Source: Cryptomeria japonica
Taxonomy: Eukaryota; Streptophyta; Pinopsida; Cupressales; Cupressaceae
Length of the DNA: 60,000 nt
Assembly (NCBI RefSeq): GCF_030272615.1
Contig: NC_081409.1
Span: forward strand, 619,367,255 to 619,427,254
Reading direction: 5' to 3'
Part shown: one piece after another, positions 47,243 to 58,343 of the stretch
How positions within the stretch are numbered: the first letter of the stretch is position 1
Layout of the letters: every line of letters starts with the position of its first letter
Notes under the pieces: model-generated
Seen by the model: only the letters and a program-made list of their open reading frames with translations
Databases searched by the model: none
What the model was told of the DNA's origin: nothing
Made by a program: the position numbers and the translations under genes

Positions 47243-49665
47243 ATGGCACCATGAAGAGAATTCAGGGGGAAGGTTAATTACTAGGAGAGAGCCATTTGTG
47301 ATGACTTTTTAGAGCAATTAACTAGGTCCACTAATGCTTCAGTTAAACTAAAGGAATTGGTGCCCAAAGCTTCCCACCTGAGAATTGGCGATGGTTTATA
47401 TGATAAAGGGAATTGGTTGAGGGACCCCCAGATAGGAATATCAAGCTTAGAACTCTTCAAAGTGGGGTTCGGCCAAAGAAATTCCCATGCTCCAATGAAT
47501 AGTATATGGGAATTATATGTTGGGAAGCTCATATTCCCTAGGGTTTTCATGGATGTGGACTTGGTAACCCAAATTGCAAATAATTATAATCCCGATACTA
47601 GGACTGTGAAGAATGTAAATGGTGGACCTCTAATTGAAATAAATGATGATGAGTTCAGGAGAGTTTTTAGACTTAATGAAGTATTAAATTAACTAGACCC
47701 TATCAATTTTGAAACACTGGCAAGGGTTTATAAGGCACAGAGAGATCACCTTAGAAATGGCCCCTTGAAAGAATTCTTCACCAAAATAGGAGGATTGACA
47801 GTTGTAGGCCCTAGCACCATGGAACCCTTCTCTTTAAACCTATTTACTTTGAGGGATAGAGGGATGTATTGGTCCTTATGTCAGATTCTTGGGGAAGATG
47901 CAGAAACTACTATGCCAACCCACTATATGCTCATGATAGCACAGATTTTCAACCCATCTCTGGCAGTGACTTTTGATTTTGCACCTTATCTAACTAATGC
48001 CATTCATGAGGGATTGATACGGATAAAGAATGCTAAGGTGGACAAACCTTTTGGATGGTTTTCTCTCCTTATGCACATGCTCTTATTTAAAGGTGTTGAA
48101 TATTTCTCTAATGAAATGGACCTGCTCAAGGAAAAGGATGGAGAGGAGATACATGTTCAATTATGAAGCACAATTTTGTCTTGGGATAGGGAAGATGCAA
48201 GTTATTTGAAGTTTTATAGATGTCTTGCATCTAAGCTTAGAATCCTCTTATGCCCACAAAACCCTAAGATTCCTTAAACTCTCCTTGAATTCCTTAGGCC
48301 TAAAGAATTTGTTGAAGGCATCAACATTGTGCACAACTGGGGTGATATATATTTGTACCCTATCTCTACTATATTCAGAGTTTATGGTTTTAGAGGAACT
48401 CCATATTTTCTCCCCTATCAAATCCCATTGAAGATATGAATTGCAGAGATATGGAGGCCAATTGGAGGTTTGCAAGAAGTAGAATTGACAAATAAGGGGA
48501 AAGGAACAATTTTCCCAACTGTTACTGTAGCACATCAGTTTGTAATCACCAAGGGTGGTTGGACACATTTTGATGATTTCTTTCAGCCATACAGGTTGTC
48601 TACTATAGTGGCAAGGTTTGCTAATCTAGAGGATTTCTTTAATGGCATGTTCAAGAGGAGGGTCGTATGTAAAGGTAAAGCACACCAGTTCCACTTCCTT
48701 GAGGATTTAATAAGGAATGAGTTCAATTTGGCTAAGCAAGAAGTTAGGAAGGAAAAATGGTTAGCTTTTAGGAAGATTTTGGATTTCATTCATTATTTTG
48801 ATAGCAATTATGATCCTTTGGTTAGTTTTAATCCTTTTCAAGAAAATATTAAGTTTTTGGTAGATTATTTTGAGGATTTAATGCAAACTCTGAAGGAGAA
48901 GAGGGAGGCTATGATGAAATCCAATCCTGAAAAGGCCAAACTAATTGTAGCCAACCCCTCCTATGCCAAGATGATCTCTCTAGGTTAATATATAGTGCAA
49001 ACAAGGTCAAAATATAATGTATTGATGCTAATAAGGGAGGAGCCTTCTACTTCAAAAGGAAAAAGGGCATTAGAAGATGTGGTTGAGATTCTAGATTCCC
49101 CTAAAAGGTAGAAAATAGGGGCAGAAGTGGAGACATTTGAGCCCTTGTATTCTCCTTCCCAATCCCCAACACATATAGAGGATGAAAATGTAGCAGCAGA
49201 GCAACTATTACAATTAGGAAGTCTAGGGGAAATTTCTCTCACTTATGAGGAGTTGCAAGAAGGAATGCCTAAAGAACTAGCAAGTTCCCAAATGGACTTA
49301 ACTATAGAGGAATTTATAGGTAAAGAACTAGACCCTATCATTAAGAAGGTCAGTGAGGATTTTTTGGGAGATGATAATTTTATCAAAACAAGGTCCTTTT
49401 TGCAGTTTGTTTGGAGAAAAAATATAGACTAGTTCAAGGCAAGATGTGAGAAAATAAAAATTGAATGTCCTCACAAAGATACATCTGCAGTTGAGGCAGA
49501 TGTAAAGCAAGAAATGTTCACACAATTTGAGACTATTACCCCAGAGAAAAGAAGGAAGATGAATACAGAAGCGAGAGTTTTGATTCTTTCTAAATGGGAT
49601 ATAGCAGATGCATTAGTGCTTGAGGTAGTAAGGAAGGAAACAAAGCCCCTGGAAGGAGTGACTTA
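47243..49665 (+). pseudogene. Unit G protein, N-terminal 808 codons (unknown function)
   Basis: The ATG at 47243 (MAP, then a stop) opens a frame that stays unbroken by indels to 49665 and, after excision of B2, through to 57408: about 1,197 codons with about 14 stops. The N-terminal half is globular: LRIGDGLYDKGNWLRDPQIG, IWELYVGKLIFPRVFMDVDL, ANNYNPDTRTVKNVNGGPLI, FGWFSLLMHMLLFKGVEYFS, TVAHQFVITKGGWTHFDDFF, EDFFNGMFKRRVVCKGKAHQ. From about 49030 it becomes acidic and Ser/Thr/Pro-rich (SPSQSPTHIEDENVAAEQLL). There is no zinc knuckle, aspartic protease, DDE or polymerase motif. IEINDDEFRRVFRL sits where plant mobile domain proteins have a similar block; weak. It lies downstream of the G module array, probably its promoter. 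B2 cuts it within the Tyr codon at 49664-49666. Confidence 0.6.
49661..49665 (+). repeat. Target-site duplication of B2, left copy
   Basis: ACTTA, identical to 56236-56240. Confidence 0.9.
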
Positions 49666-50620
49666 TGTTGGAATATTGGATATGTTGATATGGTTTTGTC
49701 ATTGATGTCAACCCTTATCAATACTGGCCAAATTGGTTCTGTTCACCAGAGACTACTTGGTTATGTTGAAAACATCATTTGGAAACTTTTTTTGGTAATT
49801 TGTTCATTGGCTTATTCAAGTTTACATATTTGTTGTTATTGGAAAATAGGTCCAGGATATGCATTGACAAGTATATCTATTCCAGATCAGCATGACACAT
49901 TTTGGAGATGATTTATTATTATTGTAAATGCATTGAGCTGACATCATGCATCGGATATTAATTTATTTATAATTGATTTTATTGTAATATCTTTTAGTGA
50001 GCCGACCTACTCAATTAGTCTTAGGTTATGGGATAAATGTAAGATCTCATTTGTGAGATTTATATATGCAAGGAAAGAGATTGTAATTCGGTATATGTGA
50101 ATATTAGTAGAGGAATACACACAGACATCATTCAATATTGAAGAAAGGTTTGAAAAAGGCATATCAGAGCTAAACTAGTATTGAATCCAGCATATGGAGA
50201 TGCTATTTTGAGTAGTACATTAGCATTGGATTTAATCATCCAATTGTAGTTAGTGTGACTCTCATTTTGTGATTGAGTAATGAGCTCTAGGCACTGGGTC
50301 TTTATGCATTTTACAGATCCCCTATTGTACACACATACTATCTATAGTAGTATCATCTAATTGTGGGTAAGGTTTCCCACTGTGTTTTTTCCCCTTATAG
50401 GGTTTCCACGTACAAATATTGGTCTTATGTGTTATGGATGTTATTGTCTATCTGTTTCATGCATTAATCTTTACCGGTATTGCAATTAACTATTAGGACT
50501 ATCTACTGGCATAAAGTTTGGTTTATCGGTATTAATTATTAAGTTTTGGTTAAGTTAATTATGGTTGAATTTACTGGACAACTATTTTACCCCCCTCTCA
50601 GTTGTCTCTGGGACCTAACA
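49666..50620 (+). mobile_element. 5' LTR of B2
   Basis: TGTTGGAATATTGG to GGGACCTAACA, 955 bp. It lacks about 83 bases present in the 3' LTR (after GTTCACC near 49746), where GTTCACC repeats suggest a slippage/recombination deletion. It holds the common block TTTTTTCCCCTTATAGGGTT (50386). Confidence 0.92.
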
Positions 50621-50622
50621 AT

Positions 50623-50635
50623 TGGTATCAGAGCC
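50623..50635 (+). other. Primer binding site of B2
   Basis: TGGTATCAGAGCC, two bases after the LTR, exact match to the initiator-Met site. Confidence 0.92.
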
Positions 50636-50676
50636 TAGTCCTCTTTTTCAGAAGTTTAACAGCTCGAGGAGATCTA

Positions 50677-51687
50677 ATGTCTTCTAACTATTTCACGAAT
50701 GACAGTCCTAAACTTGATGGAACCAACTATGGCATATGGAAGATCAGGATGGAGACACATCTGAATTGAATTGGAAAAGACATATGAGAGGTTACAAAGA
50801 ATGGTTATACTTCTCCTACTCAAGGCCAGTCTAATCCACCAAGTCTGACTAAAGATGAAGAAAATGATTGCAAAGAAAGAGAAGCACTTTTGAGTGCATT
50901 GTCATATCAGCAAATCATGGGATTATTAGATAGGTCTACTGCTAAAGCTATTTGGGATACATTGGAAATATTGAATGAAGGTTATATTATAGTTAAAATT
51001 GCAAAACTTGAATCCTTCTGGGTCAAGTATGAAAATCTGAAAATGGAAGAGGATGAAAGAATTTATGCTTTTATGGAAAGAGTAAATGAAATTGTCTTGG
51101 GTATACAATGTTGTGGAGGAACCTTAAGTGAAGATGAAACTGTTTCAAAAGTTTTAAGAGAATTTCCATTGGCATATAAAATGAAATTAATTGCTATAAA
51201 TGAATTGAGAACAATGCCTAATACATCAGTAACTAGAGATACTCTGACTGGAAATCTTTTAGCTTTTGAAATTGAGGAATTTGGTCCTATTACTACTATA
51301 AAGACATATTTAGCTTTCAAGACATCAACATCATCTGCATCATTGTCATTTGACAAATCTAATTTGAAAGCCTTTTATGTAAGAGAACTTGAAGAAATTA
51401 GGAAATAAAATGAAGAACTTGAAGCACTATTTGCAAGGAAAATGCCTAAAGGTCCTATTGGAAGTAAGTATGAAGGTAAAGCACCATTTAAATGTTTTAA
51501 CTGCAATAATATTGGTCATGTGGCATCTAGGTGTCCTGATAGACATGCAAGATTAAAAGAAGAAGCTAAAAGAACATACAAGTCTAACCCTGAATATCAG
51601 AGATACAAATTTAAGAAAAATAGAGACAAATCTTGTTATCTTGCTGATGAAGGACTCACTGATGATTCTGATGAGGATTCGACATAA
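50677..51687 (+). pseudogene. B2 gag
   Basis: The ATG at 50677 gives SPKLDGTNYGIWKIRMETHL. One frame of about 336 codons runs to 51687 with three earlier stops: two TGA near 50767 and 50785 where the related copies have Trp or a similar residue, and one TAA near 51406. Core: QQIMGLLDRSTAKAIWDTLE, YENLKMEEDERIYAFMERVN, LREFPLAYKMKLIAINELRT. Zinc knuckle CFNCNNIGHVASRC intact near 51490, followed by a basic stretch and acidic LTDDSDEDST. Gag and pol share one frame, as usual for copia elements. Confidence 0.9.
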
Positions 51688-53400
51688 AATGGATGGGTTT
51701 TTATTGATATAATAGAAGATCAACTGGCACCTACTAGTTAACCGGTAGAGCAGGCCCTAACAACTAGAATTGAAGATAAGGATGAATGGATCATTGATTC
51801 GGGATGTTCACATCATATGACTGGTGATAAAAGTAAATTCTTAACCTTTCCAGAATACAATGGAGGTCTATTAAGATTTGGAGATGATAAAGCTTGTTTG
51901 ATCAAAGGAAAAGGCATTATATCTCTTGATAGTAAACACAATGTTGCTAATGTTTACTAGGTTGAAGGTTTAAAACATAATCTTTTGAGTGTTGGTCAGC
52001 TAGTTAAAAAAGGATTTCAGTTACAATTCAAGAATGGTAAATACAAAATCATGAATAAAACTAGTTTGGAAATTGCAACTGGTAATCAGACTAAAGGTAA
52101 TATCTTTCATTTGAACAATAGTGAAAAGACATGCTTGATTGCACATATTGATGAACTTTGGTTATGGCATAAGAGACTTTGTCATGTAAATTTTGATTGC
52201 ATTGTGAAAATCAATACAACCAAGGTAGTAAGAGATTTACCTAAGATTGTCAAACACCACAATCCAGTATGTAAGGAATGTCAATTTGGAAAGCAAGTTA
52301 GAGCATCTTTTAAGATTATTCCAGAGAAATCCAATAATGCTCTTGACTTAATTCATACTAATTTATGTGGTCTAGCAATAACTAGAAGCTTACAAGGAGA
52401 TAGATATTTTATGCTAATAATTAATGACTATTCTAGAATGTGTTGGGTTACTTTTCTTAGGGATAAATCAGAAGCACTTGGGAAATTCAATCTATTCAAG
52501 GTGATGGTAGAGAATGAAACCGGTAAGAAAATTAAATGTCTAAGATCAGATCAAGGAGGTGAATTCACATCTAAGGAATTTAATACATTTTGTGAAGTGA
52601 ATGGAATCAAAAGACATTTGTCAGCGCCCTGGACACCCCAGTAGAATGGAGTTGTAGAGAGGAAAAATAGAACCATCTTGGATGCAGCTAGAAGTATGTT
52701 ATCAGAAGCAAATCTACCACATGTATACTGGAGAGAAGCAGTGAGTACAATGGTTTACACATTCAACAAAGTTCACATCAAAAGTGAAACCGGTAAGACC
52801 CCTCATGAATTATGGTTTGGTAATACTCCTATTCTTAAATATTTCAAAATATTTGGAAGTAAATGCTATACTAGAAGAGATGAGTATATTGGCAAATTTG
52901 ATCCTAGAAGTGATGAAGGAATATTTCTTGGTTATTCATCTAAGAGAAAGGCATATAGATGTTTTAACAAGAGATTGTAGAAAATTGTTGAGAGCACAAA
53001 TGTGAAGATTGATGAACAATTTAAAGGAAATTCAAGGTACATAGACTCTGAACCAGCAACAAAGATACTGAAAAATGAACCTAAATTGAATACACTGGTA
53101 CAGAATGAAGATCCAGTTACACCGGCATCATCTAAAAATTCCACAATAACTGAGGAACAACAACAAACAAAGACACCCCGGTATGTAAGATTGAACCACT
53201 TTGAAGATTAGATAATTGGGAACAAGTATCAAGGAGTCATGACTAGAGGAATATTGGCAAAGTAAGAGGCATGTATTATTTCTCAAATTGAACCGGCATT
53301 AGTTAATGAGGCATGTGAATATAAACACTGGATTAAATCTATGGAAGAAGAATTAGAACAAATTGAAAAGAATAACACATGGACATTAGTTCCCTGGCCT
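51688..53400 (+). pseudogene. B2 protease and integrase
   Basis: Protease DEWIIDSGCSHHMTGDKSKF near 51781 with D-S-G intact, then VEGLKHNLLSVGQLVKKGF. Integrase: ELWLWHKRLCHVNFDCIVKI and PVCKECQFGKQ give the H-H-C-C zinc set. The core reads IHTNLCG (first catalytic Asp is Asn), [15 protein letters not shown] (second Asp kept) and, after a TAG at the usual PQQNG Gln (52642), NGVVERKNRTILDAARSML (Glu kept). C-terminal GKTPHELWFGNTPILKYFKI and FDPRSDEGIFLGYSSKRKAY. All in frame 1 with stops near 51739, 51958, 52642, 52978, 53209 and 53262. Confidence 0.9.
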
Positions 53401-54807
53401 AAAGACAAAAATGTGATTGGAACAAATTAATGAAGATGGTAAAGTAATCAGAAATAAAGCAAGACTAGTGTGTAAGGGATATTCACAGAAAGAAGGAATT
53501 GATTATAATGAAACTGTTGCACCGGTATATAGAATTGAGGTAGTCAAATTATTTTTAGCTTTTGCAGCACACAAGAACTACAAAGTATATCAGATGGATA
53601 TTCAATTTGCATTTCTGAATAGAGATCTTGAAGAAGAAGTTTATATTGAACAACTTGATGGATTTTCTTTGACAGATGATAAAGATATGGTTTACAAGTT
53701 AAGGAAAGCTTTGTATGGGTTGAAGAAAGCTCCAAGAGCTTGGTATGCTAGATTGGATAAGTATCTTTTGAAGATTGGTTTTTCTAAAGGTAATACTGAC
53801 CGTAACTTATATTACAAGGTGACTAATGATGACATCTTGGTTATAGAAGTTTTTGTTGATGATATAATCTTTAGAGGAGAAGATGGATTATGTAAAGACT
53901 TTTCTAATGAAATGCAACAAGAATTTTAAATGTCTATGATTGGAGAGATAAAATTCTCTTTAGGATTGTAGATTTCACAAAATGATAAAGGTATATTATT
54001 GAGTCAATCTAAGTACTTGAAGGAGTTACTAAAGAAATTTGGTATGGAGAACTCTAAACCAGTAATCACACCTATGACTAAAACCGACAAATTATCACTA
54101 AGGGATGAATCAACACCTATTAATCCGATTAGGTATAAGCCTATGATAGGTGGTTTACTGTATTTGACACAAACAAGACCTGATATTATGAATGTAGTAT
54201 GTATTGTTTCAAGATTTCAAGGTAATCCTAAAGAAAATCATGAATCAGTAGTAAAAAGGATTTTCCGGTACTTACAAGGTACTACAAATCTTGGCTTATG
54301 GTATCCTAGAGATGAAAACTTTGAATTATGTGCATACATAGATGCAAACTGGGTAGGAGATGTGGATGAGAGAAAAGAACCACCGGTGGAGCATTTTTTT
54401 TTGGTAGCAGATTAATTTCTTGGTTGAGTAAGAAACAAAGTTGTACATCTTTATCAACAATAGAATTAGAATATGTTGTAGTAGCAACAAATTGCAATAA
54501 AGTATTATGGCTTAAGCAAATGTTGAAAGACATAAAGGTAAAATGCAAGGAACCTATAACTATCTATTGTGATAATAATACAACAACAATTGATATATCT
54601 TATAATCCAATACTACATTCTAAAATTAAACATGTTTCTATCAAATTGAATTTTCTGAAAGAGAATGTTGAAGCAAAAGAAGTGAAATTGGTTTATGTGA
54701 ATACTAAAGAGTAGATTGCAGATATTTTCACTAAGCCTTTGCCTAAGGAGACTTTTGAATATCTCAGATATCAACTTGGGGTTATACCCCCACTGGTAGA
54801 GACTTAG
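53401..54807 (+). pseudogene. B2 reverse transcriptase and RNase H
   Basis: The RT start DKNVIGT is broken at about 53428: the text jumps from GGAACAAA to TTAATGAAGATGG, losing about 23 bases of the usual KWVYRNKLNEDG, apparently between short GAACAAA repeats, and shifts frame. RT then reads KARLVCKGYSQKEGIDYNET, VYQMDIQFAFLNRDLEEEVY, ALYGLKKAPRAWYARLDKYL, VIEVFVDDIIF (active site intact). RNase H: TRPDIMNVVCIVSRFQGNPK, NLGLWYPRDENFELCAYIDA. A second frameshift occurs at a T run (54394-54401), then SLSTIELEYVVVATNCNKVL, IYCDNN and IADIFTKPLPKETFEYL, ending in TAG at 54805-54807. Confidence 0.9.
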
Positions 54808-55197
54808 ATAGTTGATGTTTGTCATCAACCGACAGAATTAACAAAGAAATCTTTTATTCCAGCTTTGATAAGGAGAACTACTTCTCAGGGGGGGTAGTTG
54901 GTATTTTGTAATGAGTTGGTATTTTGTATTTGAACCTGGTTTTTGTATTGCTTTGGCATTTGATGTCAAAGGGGGAGAGATTGATATGGAAAAACAAATG
55001 GAAAACACATATTATTCCTACGGGGAGAGACTTTATCCCTTGGGGAGAGATTATTACTTTTGGGAGAGATATTATGTATTTTGATTTTTGGTTATGATCT
55101 CTTTGGGAGATTGTTGGTTTTTTATTTTTGGCATTTCTGTTTTTGAACTTTGATGATTTTTCCATCTTGTGTTGCCATCAATGCCAAAGGGGGAGAT
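54808..55197 (+). repeat. Polypurine array of B2
   Basis: Tracts near 54887 (CAGGGGGGG), 54968 (AAAGGGGGAGAGATTG), 55022 and 55040 (GGGGAGAGA), 55059 and 55101 (GGGAGA), and the functional AAAGGGGGAGAT at 55186-55197 next to the LTR. GTTTTTGGCATTTGATGTC and TTGCCATCAATGCC precede two of them. Confidence 0.85.
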
Positions 55198-56235
55198 TGC
55201 TGGTATTTTGGATATGTTGATATGGTTTTTTCATTGATGTCAAGACCTAACAATACTGGCCAAATTGGTTATGTTCACCGACATTCAAGTGACTTATGCA
55301 CAGTCATCGATATTTGGTTCACCGACAGGTTATATTGTTTGCCGACACTAGGAATCACTTGGAGACTACTTGGTTATGTTGAAAATATCATTTGGACACT
55401 TTGTTTTGGTGATTTTTTCATTGGCTTATTCAAGTTTGCATATTTGTTGTTACCAGCAAATAGGTCCAGGATATGCATCGACGGGTATATCTATTCCAGA
55501 TCAGCACAACACATTATGGAGATGATTTATTATTATTGTAAATGCATTGAGCCAACATCATGCATCCGATATTGAATTATTTGTAATTGATTTTATTGTA
55601 ATATCTTTTAGTGAGCCGACCTACTCAATTGGTCTTAGGTTATGGTATAAATGTAAGATCTCATTTGTGAGATTAATATATGCAAGGAAAGAGATTGTAA
55701 TTCGGTATATGCCAATATTAGCAGAGGCATACACACAAACATCATTCAAGATTGAAAGAAGGTTTGAAAAAGGTATATTAGAGCTAAACTGGTACTGAAT
55801 CCAGCATATGGAGATGCTATTTTGAGCAGTACATTATCATTGGATTTAATCATCCAATTGTAGTCAGTGTGACTCTCATTTTGTGATTGAGAAGTGAGCT
55901 CTAGGTGCTTGACCTTTCTGCATGTGCAGACCCCCTATTGTACACACATACTATCTATAATAGTATCATCTGATTGTGGGTAAGGTTTCCCACCGTGGTT
56001 TTTCCCCTTACAGGGTTTTCACATACAAATATTGGTGTTATGTGTTGTGGATGTTATTGTCTTTTGGTTTCATGCATTAATCTTTACCAGTATTGCAATT
56101 AACTGTTAGGACTGTATACTGGCAAAAAGTTTGGTTTACCGGTATTAAGCATTAAGTTTTGGTTAAGTTAATTTTGGCTGAATTTATTGGACAACTAATT
56201 CACCCCCTCCTCTTAGTTGTATTTGGGACATAACA
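55198..56235 (+). mobile_element. 3' LTR of B2
   Basis: TGCTGGTATTTTGG to GGACATAACA, 1038 bp, several per cent diverged from the 5' LTR. It retains the 83 bases missing there. Confidence 0.92.
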
Positions 56236-56240
56236 ACTTA

Positions 56241-57408
56241 TAGTAATGATCATGCTGCCCTAGTCATGTGGTCAGTAAGGAGGGAGGAGAGAAAAAAGAG
56301 GAAGGACACCTTAGAGTCCAGCTAATTTGGAGGCATGATTGTGAAAAGAGTGAAGGACACAGAGGTAGTGGAGGCTTCTAGCATAATTTTGGAGTTAGCA
56401 AAATTCAATATGGTTGTAGCTGAGAAAGAGGCCAAGGAAAAGGCCGATCTTCAGGTTAAGTTGGAGTTAATCCTAAAAGCTTATAATGAAGCTAAAGTTG
56501 AAATAGCTCAGAAGGATTGTACAATTGCAAAATTGAAGAATCAAATAGCAAGGCAACATTAGATAGGTGAATATTCTACCTTGATTATTGCCTCTTCTCT
56601 AGCTAAACCTCCATCTGCTAGTCCAATCATTGAGTTTCCCTTGTCCCTTATAGCTTCTGTTTTCCAATCTACTGAGTCTATCCAAGATGAAATGGAAAAG
56701 TTGAAGAAGGCTCAGGCTACGTTTGCAAGTAAATATGAGGAAAAGGTCAGGGGGACAATTTTAAAGTTTGCTGACACAATAGGGGCTTCTATTGTGTATA
56801 TATATATGAAAAGAGTTTTGAGCATGTTGACTGATTTAAAGGAAGACAAGGCTACTCTGGAGCCAATTTTAAATAAATGGATGGCAAGGGAAGCAGACTT
56901 GGAACTTATGTTCTCATCCCATGAAGAGGAAGATGTTGATGCCACTATTAAATCCACATGTGAGTTGGTTAAAGGTGTGTCCAGGTTGGAGGAGGGAAGA
57001 GCTAGTCTAGAAAGAAAAGCAAACCTGTATAGGAAGGAATATGCTAACCAGAAATTTGAATTATTTACTGGAGGTTTTGTTAGTACAAGCAAGTTAAAAG
57101 ATGAAGAAGTATGGCTTGGTGAGTTAGCCCACAAATTGTCACAATGGATAAATGAAGTCATCAATTCAAATGATACATCTTTATTTATTTGAACAATTGA
57201 AGAAATTGAAAAGATGAGGTCACATTATGGTTTTTTGGAGATAGAAGTCAAGCAGTTGAGGAACACTTAGAAAAGGTTAAATAAGTTGAAGAAGAAAATT
57301 GTTACTTACTCTTGGCCTAATGATGACATGTTTAAAGAATGGAAAAAAATATATATGGTGCAAGAAGTAGAGGCTCAAGAATAATCAACTGATGCTGCAG
57401 CATTGTAA
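56241..57408 (+). pseudogene. Unit G protein, C-terminal part (coiled coil)
   Basis: It continues 47243-49665 in frame once B2 and one TSD copy are removed (VTYSNDHAALVMWSVRREER). It is basic at first, then coiled-coil: MVVAEKEAKEKADLQVKLEL, YNEAKVEIAQKDCTIAKLKN, SIQDEMEKLKKAQATFASKY, LVKGVSRLEEGRASLERKAN, EEIEKMRSHYGFLEIEVKQL. Stops lie near 56326, 56560, 57190, 57268, 57382 and 57406; the last two could be the natural end. There is no membrane segment or enzymatic motif. The helical tail suggests oligomerisation. Confidence 0.6.
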
Positions 57409-58338
57409 CAACCCTCAGGGAGTTAGGAGTGAAAGCGGTTGTAACCTCTTTTGGGAGAGAATTATGGTTATAACAAACTATTTCTAGGAAATTCTGAAGC
57501 TTGTTGCATCCACATCATTATAAATGGATACCAGGACTAGGAAAAAGATCATCACAAGAATTTGTAAAGAAACTCTGGCAAAATATATTTAGAGTTTTTC
57601 TGGTTTTTTCAGAAATCATCCTAAGTTTATGTATGATTTTGAAGAAGAATATTAATATACAGATCAAAGTATTCCAAGCCTAAATTCCTGTTGTCTTCTT
57701 GTATGCATGATTTATTCACTAGTTCAGTTAGATAATCTAGGGTTATGTGATTGAATGAGTTGCAAGGCAATTTTACAGAGATGTTTTAGGTTTTTCTCTC
57801 AAGGAGGGGGATTAAATATACTTAAAATCTTTTCTACTAGTAAATCAATAGTTTTTCTTGAATTTGATAAATGGGTTTAGCATAAAAGGAAAAACTTATA
57901 TATGTCAGGCGTATATGAAGTTGATGAAGCCAAAGTGATGAAATGTGTATGACTATCCTCTCCAGAAATTTTATCTAATCTTAGGTGACTCTGTAGCCCA
58001 GATAAGGCACTGATATCATTTATTGGGTTTTCTATCTTTCTTGGGGATCAAAACTAAAAAATGAATATGAATCTTTCCTTTATGTTCAATCATGTTTAAG
58101 GTGATAAGAGTTTGCAGAAGTTGACACTGGTCTTTTGCAAATATTTTGTCATAATTGGGAAAAGTGTTTACAAATGGTATACCCACCTAAGCTTAGTGTA
58201 AGCTTGAAGTGTAGAAGGTTTTTGTATAAACCTTGTTAAATATTGTCTTGGACTTCCATTTTCTTGTTCTCTCCATATGCGATAGAGGCTTTAAAATTCT
58301 TATAGAGTAAATAAGGAGATCATAAATCAAGAACAATA
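57409..58338 (+). other. 3' non-coding tail of unit G
   Basis: AT-rich, no gene. CTCAAGGAGGGGG near 57808 is a lone purine tract. GTGACTCTGTAGCCCAGATA plus AGGCACTGATAT near 57984-58016 resembles 19366-19398 in the 4.3-kb unit. It ends ...ATCAAGAACAATA, followed by the GATGA duplication. Confidence 0.45.
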
Positions 58339-58343
58339 GATGA
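58339..58343 (+). repeat. Target-site duplication of unit G, right copy
   Basis: GATGA; see 45538-45542. Confidence 0.8.

Larger units (their letters stand above)
49666..56235 (+). mobile_element. Element B2: full-length copia, forward, perfect TSD
   Basis: LTRs 49666-50620 and 55198-56235, TSD ACTTA (49661-49665, 56236-56240), primer site 50623, gag-pol 50677-54807, polypurine array to 55197. Total 6,570 bp. By its Gag and integrase it is the same family as tandem B. Coding is broken by stops and two frameshifts. It is the last element to enter this stack. Confidence 0.93.
45543..58338 (+). mobile_element. Unit G: TG...(C/T)A-ended element carrying a 1,200-codon gene
   Basis: It begins TGTTGTTAGTATTTTGAG and ends AAGAACAATA (CA changed to TA), flanked by GATGA on both sides. 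It contains a repeat/hairpin module zone (45880-46950), one long unknown gene (47243-49665 plus 56241-57408) and about 0.9 kb of tail. Copia B2 (49666-56235) is inserted in the gene; without it G is about 6.2 kb. I find neither a repeat of its start near the end nor a primer site after a first LTR, nor any RT, integrase or transposase motif. Its start, modules and tail resemble the 4.3-kb unit at 15490-19787. Confidence 0.65.
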
